A DNA stretch of 64,000 nucleotides from Streptomyces noursei (GTDB lineage Bacteria; Actinomycetota; Actinomycetes; Streptomycetales; Streptomycetaceae): the NCBI RefSeq assembly GCF_016917755.1, contig NZ_CP070326.1, forward strand, positions 8,370,001 through 8,434,000, in the 5' to 3' direction. The translations under genes were made by a program, and so were the position numbers. The notes beneath the pieces were generated by a model. The model did not search any database and was not told where the DNA came from. It saw nothing but the letters and a program-made list of their open reading frames with translations. Position 1 is the first letter of the stretch. Each line of letters starts with the position of its first letter. Positions 17,273-26,391 of this stretch are shown here, one piece after another.

Positions 17273-18118
17273 TCACTGCGTGTCGAAGTCCGTCCCTCGA
17301 GAGACCTTCTCCCACGTGGCGAGTTCGGCCCGCACCGCGTCCAGGTGTCCGACGAGGGAGTCCACCGCATCACCGCCGAGGGCGAGCCTCAGCGGGGTGT
17401 TCTCGGCGTCCAAGGCCAGTCGGATCGCCGCCGCGGCCTTCGCCGGGTCCCCGGGCTGCGTGCCGTCGCCGCCCTGCACCGCCTTCCGGGTGGCACCGAC
17501 CTTCTCCGCGTACGCCGGGTGCTCCACGGAGAAGTAGGCCGCGCCCCTGCCGAACAGGTTGGTGCGGAAGGCGCCGGGTTCCACGATCAGCACCTTGATG
17601 CCGAACGGCGCCACCTCGTCGGCCAGCCCCTCAGACAGCTGCTCCAGCGCCGCCTTGGTCGCGCTGTACGCGGAGAACCCGGCGAAGGACAACTGCCCGC
17701 CGAAACTGCTGATGTTCACGATCGAACCGCTGCCCCGTTCCCGCATCTGCGGCAACAGCGCCCGGGTCAGCCGCGCCGGGCCGAACACATGCAGCTCAAA
17801 CAGGTCGCGCAGCTCCCGGTCGGTGGTCTCCTCGAACGCCCCGACCTGTGTGCGCCCGGCGTTGTTCACCAGCACGTCCACCCGGCCGTAGCGAGCCAGG
17901 ACGTCGGCGGCCAGCGCGTCGATCCGCCCGCCGTCCGTGACGTCGAGTGCGATCGCTTCCACCCGGTCGGGGTGCGCGGCGACCAGGTCGGCCAGTGCCT
18001 CGGGCCGTCGGGCCGTGCCGACCACCGTGTCACCGGCGGCGACCGCGGCCTCGGCGATGGCCCGCCCGAAACCGCTGCTCGCACCGGTGACCAGCCAGAC
18101 CTTGCCGTTCTCGGTCAT
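17273..18118 (-). CDS. Short-chain dehydrogenase/reductase (classical SDR)
   Basis: 281 residues. It shows the NAD(P)-binding TGASSGFGRAIAEAA, the Asp motif ALDVTD, NNAGRTQVGAFE, catalytic Ser in VNISSFGG and the Tyr-Lys pair in YSATKAALEQ. TGASSGFG with TARR after strand 2 suggests NADP preference. It is divergent from the LysR regulator at 18227, which probably controls it. Substrate unknown; the family includes many ketone and sugar reductases. Confidence 0.9.
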   Translation of the reverse strand: MTENGKVWLVTGASSGFGRAIAEAAVAAGDTVVGTARRPEALADLVAAHPDRVEAIALDVTDGGRIDALAADVLARYGRVDVLVNNAGRTQVGAFEETTDRELRDLFELHVFGPARLTRALLPQMRERGSGSIVNISSFGGQLSFAGFSAYSATKAALEQLSEGLADEVAPFGIKVLIVEPGAFRTNLFGRGAAYFSVEHPAYAEKVGATRKAVQGGDGTQPGDPAKAAAAIRLALDAENTPLRLALGGDAVDSLVGHLDAVRAELATWEKVSRGTDFDTQ

Positions 18119-18213
18119 CTCTTCGTCTCCCTCATCAACCGCAGTTCGGGATTTCCCCGCCGACGACCTCCATCCTTCGCCGGGATCCGGGACCTCGTCC
18201 AAGACCTGTTGTG

Positions 18214-18228
18214 ATAGCCATGAGTTAT
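18214..18228. promoter_or_regulatory. LysR-type T-N11-A box in the SDR/LysR promoter
   Basis: ATA-N9-TAT (a T-N11-A motif with dyad ends) lies between the divergent SDR and LysR genes and overlaps the LysR start codon. Position fits LysR autoregulation; short motifs like this occur by chance, so support is modest. Confidence 0.35.
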
Positions 18229-19159
18229 GGATGTCCATGGACGCGATCTGCGCTACTTCGCCGCAGTCGCCGAGGAGTTGAACTTCACACGGGCCGCCGA
18301 GCGGCTGTTCGTCTCCCAGCCCGCGCTCAGCAAACAGATACGGATGCTGGAGAAGCAGGTCGGCGCGGATCTGTTCCACCGGGACCGGCGGGCGGTGCGG
18401 TTGACCGTGGTGGGGAAAGCCCTGCTGCCGCACGCCCGCGGGATGTTGGCCGCATGGGAGGCCGCCGAGGCGGCGGTGGAGGAGGCGAAGGCCGCCGAGC
18501 TGCACACCCTGGTGATCGGCATGTCGACCAGCCCGGGCCGCGGACTGCTGCCCGCCTTGCGCACCCGGCTGGTCTCCCGGCATCCGCACGCACGGCCCGT
18601 CCTCAGGCAGGTCAACTGGGCCGATCCCAGTGCCGGGTTGGCGGACGGATCCAGCGATGTCGCTTTCGTCTGGCTGCCGCTGCCGGACGGCGACCGCTAC
18701 CGGTACGCGGTGGTGGCCCAGGAGCCCCGCCTTGTGGCACTGCCGCAGGGGCACCCCCTGGCGGCACGGGCCGCAGCGGACAGCGAGGGGGCGGTGGACT
18801 TCACCGATCTCCTCGACGAGCCGTTCCTCGCGCTCCCGTCCGAGGCTGGTCCGCTACGGGACTACTGGCTGGCCCTGGACGCCCGGGACGATCGCGCACC
18901 GCGGATCGGCGGGGTGGTGGGCAGCGCCGAGGAGACCCACGAGGCTGTTGCCAACGGCCAGGGCGTGGCACTTCTGGCCACCGGCAACGCCTCGCTGGTC
19001 GTCCGGGACGAGGTGATCGCCGTGCCGGTCAGGGGCATCTCCCCCTCCCATCTGGCGGTAGCCGCCCGTCGGGACGACGAACGGCCCTTGGTGGTGGCCT
19101 ACCTGGCCGCGGCGGCAATGGTGGCAGCCGGCACCGCCCGAACCGAACCGCCCCCGTGA
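18227..19159 (+). CDS. LysR family transcriptional regulator
   Basis: 310 residues. The N-terminal winged helix is textbook LysR: LRYFAAVAEELNFTRAAERL, FVSQPALSKQIRMLEKQVGA, DLFHRDRRAVRLTVVGKALL. A periplasmic-binding-like effector domain follows (LVIGMSTSPGRGLLPALRTR, then VVAQEPRLVALPQGHPLAAR). ATG 18227 (MDVHGRDLRYF) gives the family start; there is no strong ribosome-binding site. Divergent arrangement with the SDR gene implies that gene as target. Confidence 0.9.
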   Translation: MDVHGRDLRYFAAVAEELNFTRAAERLFVSQPALSKQIRMLEKQVGADLFHRDRRAVRLTVVGKALLPHARGMLAAWEAAEAAVEEAKAAELHTLVIGMSTSPGRGLLPALRTRLVSRHPHARPVLRQVNWADPSAGLADGSSDVAFVWLPLPDGDRYRYAVVAQEPRLVALPQGHPLAARAAADSEGAVDFTDLLDEPFLALPSEAGPLRDYWLALDARDDRAPRIGGVVGSAEETHEAVANGQGVALLATGNASLVVRDEVIAVPVRGISPSHLAVAARRDDERPLVVAYLAAAAMVAAGTARTEPPP

Positions 19160-19238
19160 CACTCCGCCTTTTCTCAACTCGGAATCCCAACCTCAGCCGA
19201 GCGCCTCGGACCGCTCAGGGCGGCCCGTCCCGGCGCTC

Positions 19239-19274
19239 AGGGTCTGTCCGACCCTGACCCATCGGACAGACCCT
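19239..19274. terminator. 13-bp hairpin between LysR gene and convergent gene
   Basis: AGGGTCTGTCCGA (19239-19251) pairs perfectly with TCGGACAGACCCT (19262-19274) around a 10-nt loop. It lies 80 bp after the LysR stop and touches the stop codon of the convergent membrane-protein gene, so it can serve both strands. Confidence 0.75.
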
Positions 19275-19791
19275 AGCGGAGCTCGCGGATACCGCTCACC
19301 AGACAGGCCGCACCGATCGCTCCGGTGACCAGCGCGCCGAGGACAGCGCCGACCTGTCCCCAGTCAACCGCCATCGTGATCGCGGCGGCCCCCAGGAACA
19401 GCACGCCCAGACCGATGAGCAATCGTCCCGGCGAGTTGCTGCCGCCCGACGGGCCCACCGGGGCGGCCACCGTCACCGTGACCGGCTCGGCCGCCCCGTC
19501 CGGGTTCTGCACCGGCACCGGCACCTGCTGACGTCCCTTCCCCCGAGGCCGGTACACCCGCCCACTGTGCTGTGCCAGTACCACCGGCCCCTGGCTCCCG
19601 ACTGCCTCGACATCGCCCAGTCGCTGCGCTGTCGCGGGGTCCTGATACTCGGCGCTCAGCTCGTGGAGCTCCTGCAGCATCGCCCGACGGGCGGCCTCGG
19701 GACTGCCGTAGCTGTACTTCGAGCCGACCCCCTTCGCCGAGCTCTTGCCATGACCGAAGTGCATGACTATTACGTACGCCCATTTCGCCAT
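19273..19791 (-). CDS. Hypothetical membrane protein, 172 aa
   Basis: It starts MAKWAYVIVMHFGHGKSSAK, contains a helical charged region (SPEAARRAMLQELHELSAEY), a basic/Pro linker, and ends with two hydrophobic segments (LLIGLGVLFLGAAAITMAVD and VGAVLGALVTGAIGAACLV). The soluble part therefore precedes a C-terminal membrane hairpin. I recognise no family. ATG 19791 is chosen because upstream residues look noncoding. Confidence 0.65.
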   Translation of the reverse strand: MAKWAYVIVMHFGHGKSSAKGVGSKYSYGSPEAARRAMLQELHELSAEYQDPATAQRLGDVEAVGSQGPVVLAQHSGRVYRPRGKGRQQVPVPVQNPDGAAEPVTVTVAAPVGPSGGSNSPGRLLIGLGVLFLGAAAITMAVDWGQVGAVLGALVTGAIGAACLVSGIRELR

Positions 19792-19900
19792 GGCAGACAG
19801 ACTATGCACCGCCCGATCGACGTTGCCCGGGAAACCGTCGGCCGACGAGCCGAGCCTTGATGCCGTCGGGTGCGGCGGCCGCCACACCCGTTGTCGCCCA

Positions 19901-20386
19901 CTACCAGTTGAGCCTCAACAAATCGGGCCGCTCGACCCAGAACTGCCCCGAGTACGCCACATCCGGGGGTGTCCCCACCTCCAGTCTGTACAGGCCCTCC
20001 GTCAGATCGTCAGGGACAGTCCACTCGTAGCTGCCACTCTGGGCGTCGACGTCCTCAGCGACGGTCATCACCGGCTGGGGGCCGTCATCGGACCCTGTCA
20101 CCAAAACGATCTGACTGATGGTTTGGACCTTGGGATCGGTCCAGGCAATCGTCATCTGAGATCCGGCGCGGTAGATGTCGCCCTTCAGGGGGGAAGTCAG
20201 GCTGACAACGTCCGAACCGACGCTCGTGGACGCGCCCGGGGCCGGGGGAACGTCCGCTGCCGCGGGGTCGGCTCCGGTGCTGACGCTCATCGAGGCAGCC
20301 AGCGCAGCGGACACAACGACGTGCCTGAGAGCGCCCGCGGGGTGGCAGCGGCGCTGGCGGGAACTTGCTGCTGAGGTACTCGTCAC
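19901..20386 (-). CDS. Secreted protein with a Kre9/KNH-like Ig domain
   Basis: 161 residues. A basic N-terminus and hydrophobic stretch (RHVVVSAALAASMSVSTGAD) form a signal peptide. The mature part has the pattern LTSPLKGDIYRAGSQMTIAW, IVLVTGSDDG, SYEWTVPDDLTEGLYRLEVG and YSGQFWVE, which matches the Ser-Thr-rich GPI-anchored/Kre9-KNH N-terminal beta-sandwich domain found in bacterial exoproteins. A carbohydrate- or wall-associated role is inferred. GTG start at 20386. It lies 109 bp upstream of the membrane-protein gene on the same strand. Confidence 0.65.
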   Translation of the reverse strand: MTSTSAASSRQRRCHPAGALRHVVVSAALAASMSVSTGADPAAADVPPAPGASTSVGSDVVSLTSPLKGDIYRAGSQMTIAWTDPKVQTISQIVLVTGSDDGPQPVMTVAEDVDAQSGSYEWTVPDDLTEGLYRLEVGTPPDVAYSGQFWVERPDLLRLNW

Positions 20387-20525
20387 ACAGTCAATCTGTC
20401 CCGCGTGACTGCTTCTGCCTCATGAGGCGGGTTCCGGTCACCGTAAAGAAGGACCCCGAGTGGCAACCACTCCTGCGTCCAGTCGCAAGCCGACCGGCGA
20501 CCGGCGACCGGCGACCGGTACGCGT

Positions 20526-20985
20526 CTACCCGACGGACATCCGCACTGCGCCTCCGGCACGGATCCGCTGACGCACGAAGAGGGCGGCACGGTCCAGTGC
20601 CTCGTCCGCCTCGTCGAGGACGCCGGCGAACGACTGGAACACGTGCGGCACGTCGGCAGTGACGTCGAGGACGACATCGGGAGGCCCGCGTCCCGGGCGG
20701 CGAGGCAGGTGGTGACGACGAGGCCGCCACCGGCGGAGTCCCCCGCGAAGACGATGGCCGAGGGGTCCTCGCCGCGGTCGAGGAGGGCCCGGTAGGCGCT
20801 CAGGGTGTCCTCGATCGCGGCCGGGAAGGGGTGTTCGGGGGCGAGCCGGTAGTCCAGCGAGTACGCCCCGAGGCCGGTCCTGGCCACGAGGTACCCGGTC
20901 AGCGAGAGGGCGGACTCGGGCGAGCCGAAGACCCAGCCGCCGCCGTGGAAGTACCGGATCGTTCCTGCGTTGGGGCCACCGTCCG
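20526..20985 (-). pseudogene. Alpha/beta hydrolase (HSL family), truncated and internally deleted
   Basis: The visible part starts abruptly at TIRYFHGGGWVFGSPESA (the HGGGW oxyanion motif) and continues through LDYRLAPEHPFPAAIED and the nucleophile elbow VFAGDSAGGGLV. The ~70 residues that normally precede HGGGW are gone. At about 20685 the frame breaks: the sequence leaps from RDAGLP straight to VTADVPHVFQSFAGVLDEAD in another frame, omitting the segment with the catalytic Asp, and ends AVRMSVG. Both losses make it inactive. Its missing 5' end abuts the beheaded MarR gene on the other strand. Confidence 0.75.
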
Positions 20986-21367
20986 CCCCGCGGCCCGCTC
21001 TCCCGGGATCGTCACCTCGCAGTACGAGTTCCTGAGCTACCTGCGCGGCCACCCCGGGTGCCGGGTGGCGGACCTCGCCGCCGAATTCGCCATCGGTGTC
21101 GGGGCGACCAGCAAGGGCATCGACCGCCTGGAGAAGCAGGGGTGGGCCGCCCGCAGGCCGAACCCGGCGGATCGCCGGTCCTCGCTGCTGGCCCTGACGG
21201 ACGACGGCGCGCGACTCGTCGAGGAGGCGGAGCAGACCTTCACGAGTGGCCTGGCCGAACTACTCGGAGGCACCCTGGACGACCCCTCGCTGTCAGCAGT
21301 CGCGCGGACCCTCTCGATCCTGCGCTCCACGCTCGAACGCGACCAGGTGGGCACGCCCACCGGCTGA
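20986..21367 (+). pseudogene. MarR family regulator lacking its N-terminus
   Basis: From about 20995 the frame reads GIVTSQYEFLSYLRGHPGC, then VADLAAEFAIGVGATSKGID, RLEKQGWAARRPNPADRRSS and LLALTDDGARLVEEAEQTF: a MarR winged helix with its wing and dimerisation helix. The first ~25-30 residues (helix 1) are missing and no start codon or ribosome-binding site precedes it. Just upstream, on the other strand, is the beheaded hydrolase. One deletion across a divergent promoter explains both losses. Confidence 0.7.
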
Positions 21368-21488
21368 CCGGCCCGGACTGCTGATCGGGCGCTCCATGGA
21401 TGAGTGGGTCCTCCCGCGGCAGTGCCGGGTGGCCGGGAGGACGGCGCCCAACCGTCCGAGGCTCGGGACTCGGGAGCGGTCTTCGCGC

Positions 21489-22904
21489 TCAATCGCCGCC
21501 GCAGCCGTGCCCGCCACAACCATGGCCACCGCAGCCGTGCCCGCCGCAGCTGTGGCCGCCTCCGCAGCCGCCCCCGCCGCCCCAGCTGTCGGGCCTGCCG
21601 TAGCGCTTCCCGCGCGCCCCGCTACCGCGGGGCCGACCTGCTCCCCGCGCCCGGTAGGTCCGTTCCTGCTGGCGCAGGCTCGCTGCCCACCACTCGTCCC
21701 GCTCGCGTTTTTCCTGCTCCTCCTTGCGGATTTTTTCGCGCCGGGCAGCGTCCCGGGCCGCGCCGTCGGCCGGCTGCCACGGGCCGAGGCCATGGCGGCG
21801 TCGCGGCAGCAGCGGGGCGACCGTGACGCCGGCATACGTGTGCTCCGGCCCCTGGTATGCCTTGCGTTCGATGACGGCGTACTCCAGGGCGACCTCAGCG
21901 CCTTCCCAGGGCGCGCCGTACAGGACCGCCTCGAAGGGTTCGCTACGGGGGTCGATGTCGTAGTGCCCGTCGTCGGGTCGGTAGGTGGAGCTCGTGCCCA
22001 GGAGCCGCGCCGTGCGGTCGGCGTCCCGGCCCTTGGGGAAGTACGCGATCAGAGGCTGCCCCGAGGTGGCGCTGACATCCGGATACAGCCAGTGGTAGCC
22101 GTCCGGCGCGATCCGTACGCCCACCATCAGAGCCGGCTGGGGCTGCTCGTGCAGGCGGCGCGCCGCCCGGAAGGCAACGTGGCCGTACCCGAACACGATG
22201 GTGCCCGGGACGAGGAACAGCAGGGCGGCGATCTGCTGCCCGACGGCGTCGTACGGTGCGCGGTCCGGTGCCGTCAGGTCCTCGACGAGACCGTCGGTGA
22301 GGATGGCGCCGGCGATGAGGCAGAGGACGAGCCCGAGGTAGAACTGCCGGTACCCGCGGTAGTCGTCCGTCTCGGGCGCCCCGTCCGGGAGTTCGTGACG
22401 GCGCCGGCCGGCCGCGGCGAGCGCGAGCGCCCGCTGCTTGCGGCGGGCCCGAAGGCGCAGACACGCGCCGGTGAACGCCCATGCGGAGGCGACCAGGGCC
22501 AGGAAGTATCCGCTTGCGGCCAGGCGGCCGTCGGCGCCGAGCACGTCGGGCGACGCCAGTGGCACCGCCGCGTCCGCCGCGACCACGACCGTGGCCGGCA
22601 CCGTGGGGACCGGCAGATAGCGGTACCACAACGGCAGCGCGGCCAGCAGGACCGCCCCGGGATAGCCGAGCCAGTGGGTGCCACCGTGCGCGGACCCGCC
22701 ACCGCCCCACCGCAAGATCGAGAACCCACCGGTCAGGACGTACGACACGGCGACCAGGACGAGCAGGACCCAACTGCCCGCGACCGGAGCGAAGACGACC
22801 GGGACGCGAGCTTTCCTCCAGCGCTCGGCATCGGGGACCGACCAGGACGCCACGCCGCCCTCGGGCAGTGCCCCCGGGGGCAGACGCTTGACGTAGTCAC
22901 TCAC
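21489..22904 (-). CDS. Membrane protein with C-terminal Gly-Cys-His repeat tail
   Basis: 471 residues. GTG 22904 has AAGGAG about 8 bp upstream (MSDYVKRLPPGALP). There are about five or six hydrophobic segments in the first 270 residues (SWVLLVLVAVSYVLTGG, YPGAVLLAALPLWY, YFLALVASAWAF, FYLGLVLCLIAGAIL, ALLFLVPGTIVFGYG). A soluble beta-rich region follows (DGYHWLYPDVSATSGQPLIA), then a charged coiled-coil-like stretch (ARREKIRKEEQEKRERDEWW), and the protein ends in repeated GGHGC units with 6 Cys and 4-5 His. The tail could bind metal; this is inference. Not assigned to a characterised family. Confidence 0.7.
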   Translation of the reverse strand: MSDYVKRLPPGALPEGGVASWSVPDAERWRKARVPVVFAPVAGSWVLLVLVAVSYVLTGGFSILRWGGGGSAHGGTHWLGYPGAVLLAALPLWYRYLPVPTVPATVVVAADAAVPLASPDVLGADGRLAASGYFLALVASAWAFTGACLRLRARRKQRALALAAAGRRRHELPDGAPETDDYRGYRQFYLGLVLCLIAGAILTDGLVEDLTAPDRAPYDAVGQQIAALLFLVPGTIVFGYGHVAFRAARRLHEQPQPALMVGVRIAPDGYHWLYPDVSATSGQPLIAYFPKGRDADRTARLLGTSSTYRPDDGHYDIDPRSEPFEAVLYGAPWEGAEVALEYAVIERKAYQGPEHTYAGVTVAPLLPRRRHGLGPWQPADGAARDAARREKIRKEEQEKRERDEWWAASLRQQERTYRARGAGRPRGSGARGKRYGRPDSWGGGGGCGGGHSCGGHGCGGHGCGGHGCGGD

Positions 22905-23314
22905 GGCGCGCTCCTTCCCGCAGCACGCCGGACAGCTGAAGCTGCGCACTGCCTCGCCAACTTCGGTCAGGCCATGGCCCCGGGGCGGGGACGGTCGTCA
23001 CCAGGTCTGCAGGCGCATGCCCTCCCGGCGCATCAGCATCCCCAACGCCGGTGAGGGGAGCCGCGGTCTGGGCGCACAGCTCCCCCGTAGCGCGTGCCCG
23101 AGGATGCACAGGTTAGGAGCAGCCGATGAAATCGCCGTGAAAGAGCGGAGGAGCCGGGATCCGGTAGACGAATGCCCTGTCGCCGGGCAACCGGTCGGCG
23201 CGGGGAGCCGGAAGGAAGCTCGGTGGGCAGCAGCAAGACGAGGGACGGCAGCCGTACGCGGCGCTCCACCGCTCCGCGAGAAGCCTGTCGGTTCCCTTGG
23301 ACGGCAAAAGCAAA

Positions 23315-23338
23315 GGCAAGGAGAAACGTCTCCTTGCC
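23315..23338. terminator. Hairpin upstream of the rifamycin-resistance relic
   Basis: GGCAAGGAGA pairs perfectly with TCTCCTTGCC around an AACG loop. It lies 24 bp before the RAE-like palindrome and insulates the relic from the left. The rest of 22905-23314 holds no gene I can support. Confidence 0.6.
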
Positions 23339-23361
23339 ACTCTCAACGTATAGCGCACTGG

Positions 23362-23381
23362 GGGGCTTGCCGCAAGGCCCC
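23362..23381. promoter_or_regulatory. Rifamycin-associated element (RAE)-like palindrome
   Basis: The arms GGGGCTTGC and GCAAGGCCCC flank a single C. From memory this closely resembles the RAE, a 19-20-bp inverted repeat described upstream of rifamycin-inactivating genes (rgt, rph and others) in actinomycetes. It lies 58 bp upstream of the start of a rifamycin-glycosyltransferase-like stub that leads into rph, exactly the expected context. The match is by recollection; no alignment was run. Confidence 0.7.
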
Positions 23382-23438
23382 GGTCATGGCGCAGAATCGT
23401 CGGCCGATGCCGCAAACCTGCGGAAAGGGAGGCACGAC

Positions 23439-23702
23439 GTGCGTGTGTTGTTGTCGACGCGTGGAGGACGCGGTGACGTCGAACCGGTGGTGGGACCGGT
23501 CGTGCGGTCGTGGGCTCTCGGGGCGGAGGTGCGGGGGTGCGCGCCGCCCGGGAGGGCGAAGCGGCCGGCCGAGTCATCGAGGGGACGACACCTGGAGATG
23601 AGGACGTGCCCGACAGGAGATACGACAGATCTGGCGGCGCCGGTGATTCGACCGGCCGCCGCAGTGCGGCGGAGCGCGGCTGCCTCGGAGGTATCGCAGT
23701 GA
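23439..23702 (+). pseudogene. N-terminal stub of a rifamycin-type glycosyltransferase (Rgt-like)
   Basis: GTG 23439 has a GGGAGG site 7 bp upstream and begins VRVLLSTRGGRGDVEPVVG, the signature opening of GT1/GT28 antibiotic glycosyltransferases such as Rgt and vancomycin-group enzymes. Similarity continues through ALGAEVRGCAPPGRAKRPAE and then fades. The frame stops at 23702 after 87 codons, whereas intact enzymes have about 400 residues including the C-terminal nucleotide-sugar domain. It follows an RAE-like site and its stop overlaps the rph start (GTGA). This suggests a former rgt gene, most of which was lost when rph came to sit directly behind its first exon-sized piece. Confidence 0.65.
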
Positions 23703-26327
23703 TCGAGCAGTACGTGTGGGACCTTCGGGAGGTCGACGAGAAGCAGATCGCAGTCGTCGGTGGCAAGGGCGCGCATCTGGGCGAGCTGTCGCAGATCGAA
23801 GGAATCCGTGTGCCGGGGGGGCTTCTGCGTGACGACGGACGCCTTCCGGCGGATCCTGGCGCAAGCGCCGTCGATCGACGATCGGCTCGATCAGTTGTCG
23901 CGCGTGGCACCGGACGACCGGGAGGCGATCCGCACGCTCAGCGCGCAGATTCGTCGGACCATCGAAGCGATCGCCATCCCGGACGACATCTCGGTGGCGA
24001 TCACCCGCGCGCTCGCCCAGCTCGGCGAGCAGGCCGCCTGCGCCGTCCGTTCCAGCGCGACGGCGGAGGATCTGCCGACGGCCTCGTTCGCCGGCCAGCA
24101 GGACACCTACTTGAACGTCGTGGGCCCGGCGTCCGTCCTCCGGCACGTCAGCCGGTGCTGGGCCTCGCTGTTCACCGAGCGGGCCGTGACCTACCGCCAG
24201 CGGAACGGCATCGACCACCGTACGGTCCGGATGGCCGTGGTCGTGCAACAGATGGTCTTCCCTCATGCGGCCGGCATCCTGTTCACCGCCGACCCCGTCA
24301 CGGGAAACCGGAAGGTCGCCACCGTGGACGCCGGCTTCGGCCTCGGCGAGGCCCTGGTCTCCGGCCTGGTGAACCCGGATGTCTTCACGGTGCGGCAGGG
24401 CGAAGTCGTCGCCAAGGCGATCGCCTCCAAAACGCGTGCCGTTCACGCCCTGCCGGCCGGCGGTACGCAGGAAGTGGCGATCGCCCCGCAGCGGCAGGAG
24501 CAGCCGGCGCTGACGGATGCGCAGGTCGTGCGGCTCGTGCAGCTCGGTCGGCGGATCGAGGCACACTTCGGCCGCCCGCAGGACATCGAATGGTGCCTGG
24601 CCGACGACGGCTTCCAGATCGTTCAGAGCCGGCCGATCACGACGCTGTTCCCCGTCCCCGAGGCCGGCGACCAGGAGAATCACGTCTACGTCTCCGTCGG
24701 TCATCAGCAGATGATGACCGACCCCATGAAGCCCCTGGGGCTCTCCATGTGGCAGCTGACGGCCATGGTGCCGATGCACGAGGCCGGCGGCAGGCTGTTC
24801 GTCGACGCCACCCGGCGCCTGGCCTCGCCCACGAGCCGCGCCGCCCTCCTGGACCTCATGGGGAGAGGCGATCCGCTGGTCAGGGACGCTCTGGAGACCG
24901 TCCTCGGCCACGATGATTTCGTCCCGTCGCTCCCGGACGCCCCTCCCGGCAGACCGCAGTCCAGCAGGCCGCAGTCCGGCGGGCCGCCGGCCAGCGGCGC
25001 GCCCACCCCGATCGCGACCGATCCGGCCATCGTCACCGAACTGATCGAGCGCAGCCGGGAGTCCGTCGCCGCCCTGGAGCGCGACATCCGGACGAAGACC
25101 GGACCGGCGCTGTTCGACTTCCTGCTGACGGCCTTCGAGGAGCACAAGCGAGTCCTCGGTGATCCACTGAACCTTCAGGCGATCATGGCGGGGATGGAGG
25201 CCACGTGGTGGCTCAACGACAAGCTGCAGGAGTGGCTTGGCGAGAAGAACGTCGCTGACACGCTCACACTGTCCGCCCCCGACAACATCACCTCCGAAAT
25301 GGGCCTGGCGCTGCTCGACGTCGCGGACGTGATCCGCGCGCGGCCGGAGGTGGTGGCGTTCCTCCAGGGCGTCGAGGACGAGGATTTCCTGGACGAGCTG
25401 ACGAAGCTCGCGGGCGGGGCCGAAGCACACGCCGCCATCGAGGGCTACCTCGACCGCTACGGCATGCGCTGCGTCGGCGAGATCGACATCACGAGGCCAC
25501 GTTGGCGCGAGCGCCCCACCACGCTGGTGCCCGTGATCCTCGACAACGTCCGGAACTTCGAGCCGGGCGCCGCCGAGCGGCGCTTCGAACAAGGCCGGCA
25601 GAAGGCCCGGAAGAAGAAACAGGACGTGCTGTCGCGCTTGCGGGCCCTGCCGGACGGGGACCGGAAAGCCGACGAGACCAAGCGGATGATCGACCGGGTC
25701 AGAACCTTCATCGGGTACCGGGAGTACCCGAAGTACGGCATCATCAGCCGCTACTTCGTCTACAAGCAGGCCCTGCTGAAGGAGGCCGAGCGCCTCGTGC
25801 AGGCCGACGTGCTTCCTGAGAAGGACGACATCTTCTACCTCACCTTCCAGGAACTCCACGACGTCGTGCGCTCGAACCAGGTGGATGACCAGCTCATCCA
25901 GCAGCGCAAGGACGCGTTCCGCTCGTACCACGCGCTCACGCCGCCCCGGGTGCTCACCTCGGACGGTGAGGCCCTTTCCGGGGCGTACCGGCGCGACGAC
26001 GTGCCGGCCGGCGCCCTGATCGGTCTACCGGTTTCCGTCGGGACCATCGAGGGCCGAGCCCGTGTCATCCTCGACATGGCGCAGGCCGATCTCGAAGCCG
26101 GCGACATCCTGGTCACGACCTTCACGGACCCCAGCTGGTCGCCGCTGTTCGTCGGCATCGCGGGCCTGGTGACGGAGGTGGGCGGCCTGATGACCCATGG
26201 CGCGGTGATCGCCCGGGAGTACGGCTTGCCGGCCGTCGTGGGCGTGGCGCAGGCCACCCGGCTGATCCGGGACGGGCAGCGGATCCGCGTGCACGGAACC
26301 GACGGGTACGTCGAGATCCTGCCGTGA
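23699..26327 (+). pseudogene. rph: Rifampin phosphotransferase (Rph), one-base frameshift near the start
   Basis: GTG 23699 has a perfect GGAGG 7 bp upstream. The frame opens with EQYVWDLREVDEKQIAVVGG, GKGAHLGELSQIEGIRVPGG and then shifts at a run of seven G at 23815-23821; removing one G restores GFCVTTDAFRRILAQ and an 875-residue protein, the usual Rph length (about 865-870). Domains: ATP-grasp (1 to ~320; AVRSSATAEDLPTASFAGQQ, QSRPITTL), rifamycin-binding insert (~330-755), and the C-terminal swivelling His domain (TEVGGLMTHGAVIAREYGLP) with the phospho-accepting His about 42 residues from the end, as in Listeria Rph. The enzyme moves the ATP beta-phosphate to the rifamycin C21 hydroxyl. 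The indel may be a sequencing error, a true mutation, or a slippable tract; everything downstream looks intact. Confidence 0.85.
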
Positions 26328-26391
26328 CCGACCACACCGTGAAGCCCCAAGCCCCACGTAACTTCCGACTGAACGACGCCAGGCATGCCCG

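Noticed and set aside
23574..25931. A 785-codon minus-strand frame opposite rph
   Set aside because: Shadow of rph, which has all expected domains on the plus strand.
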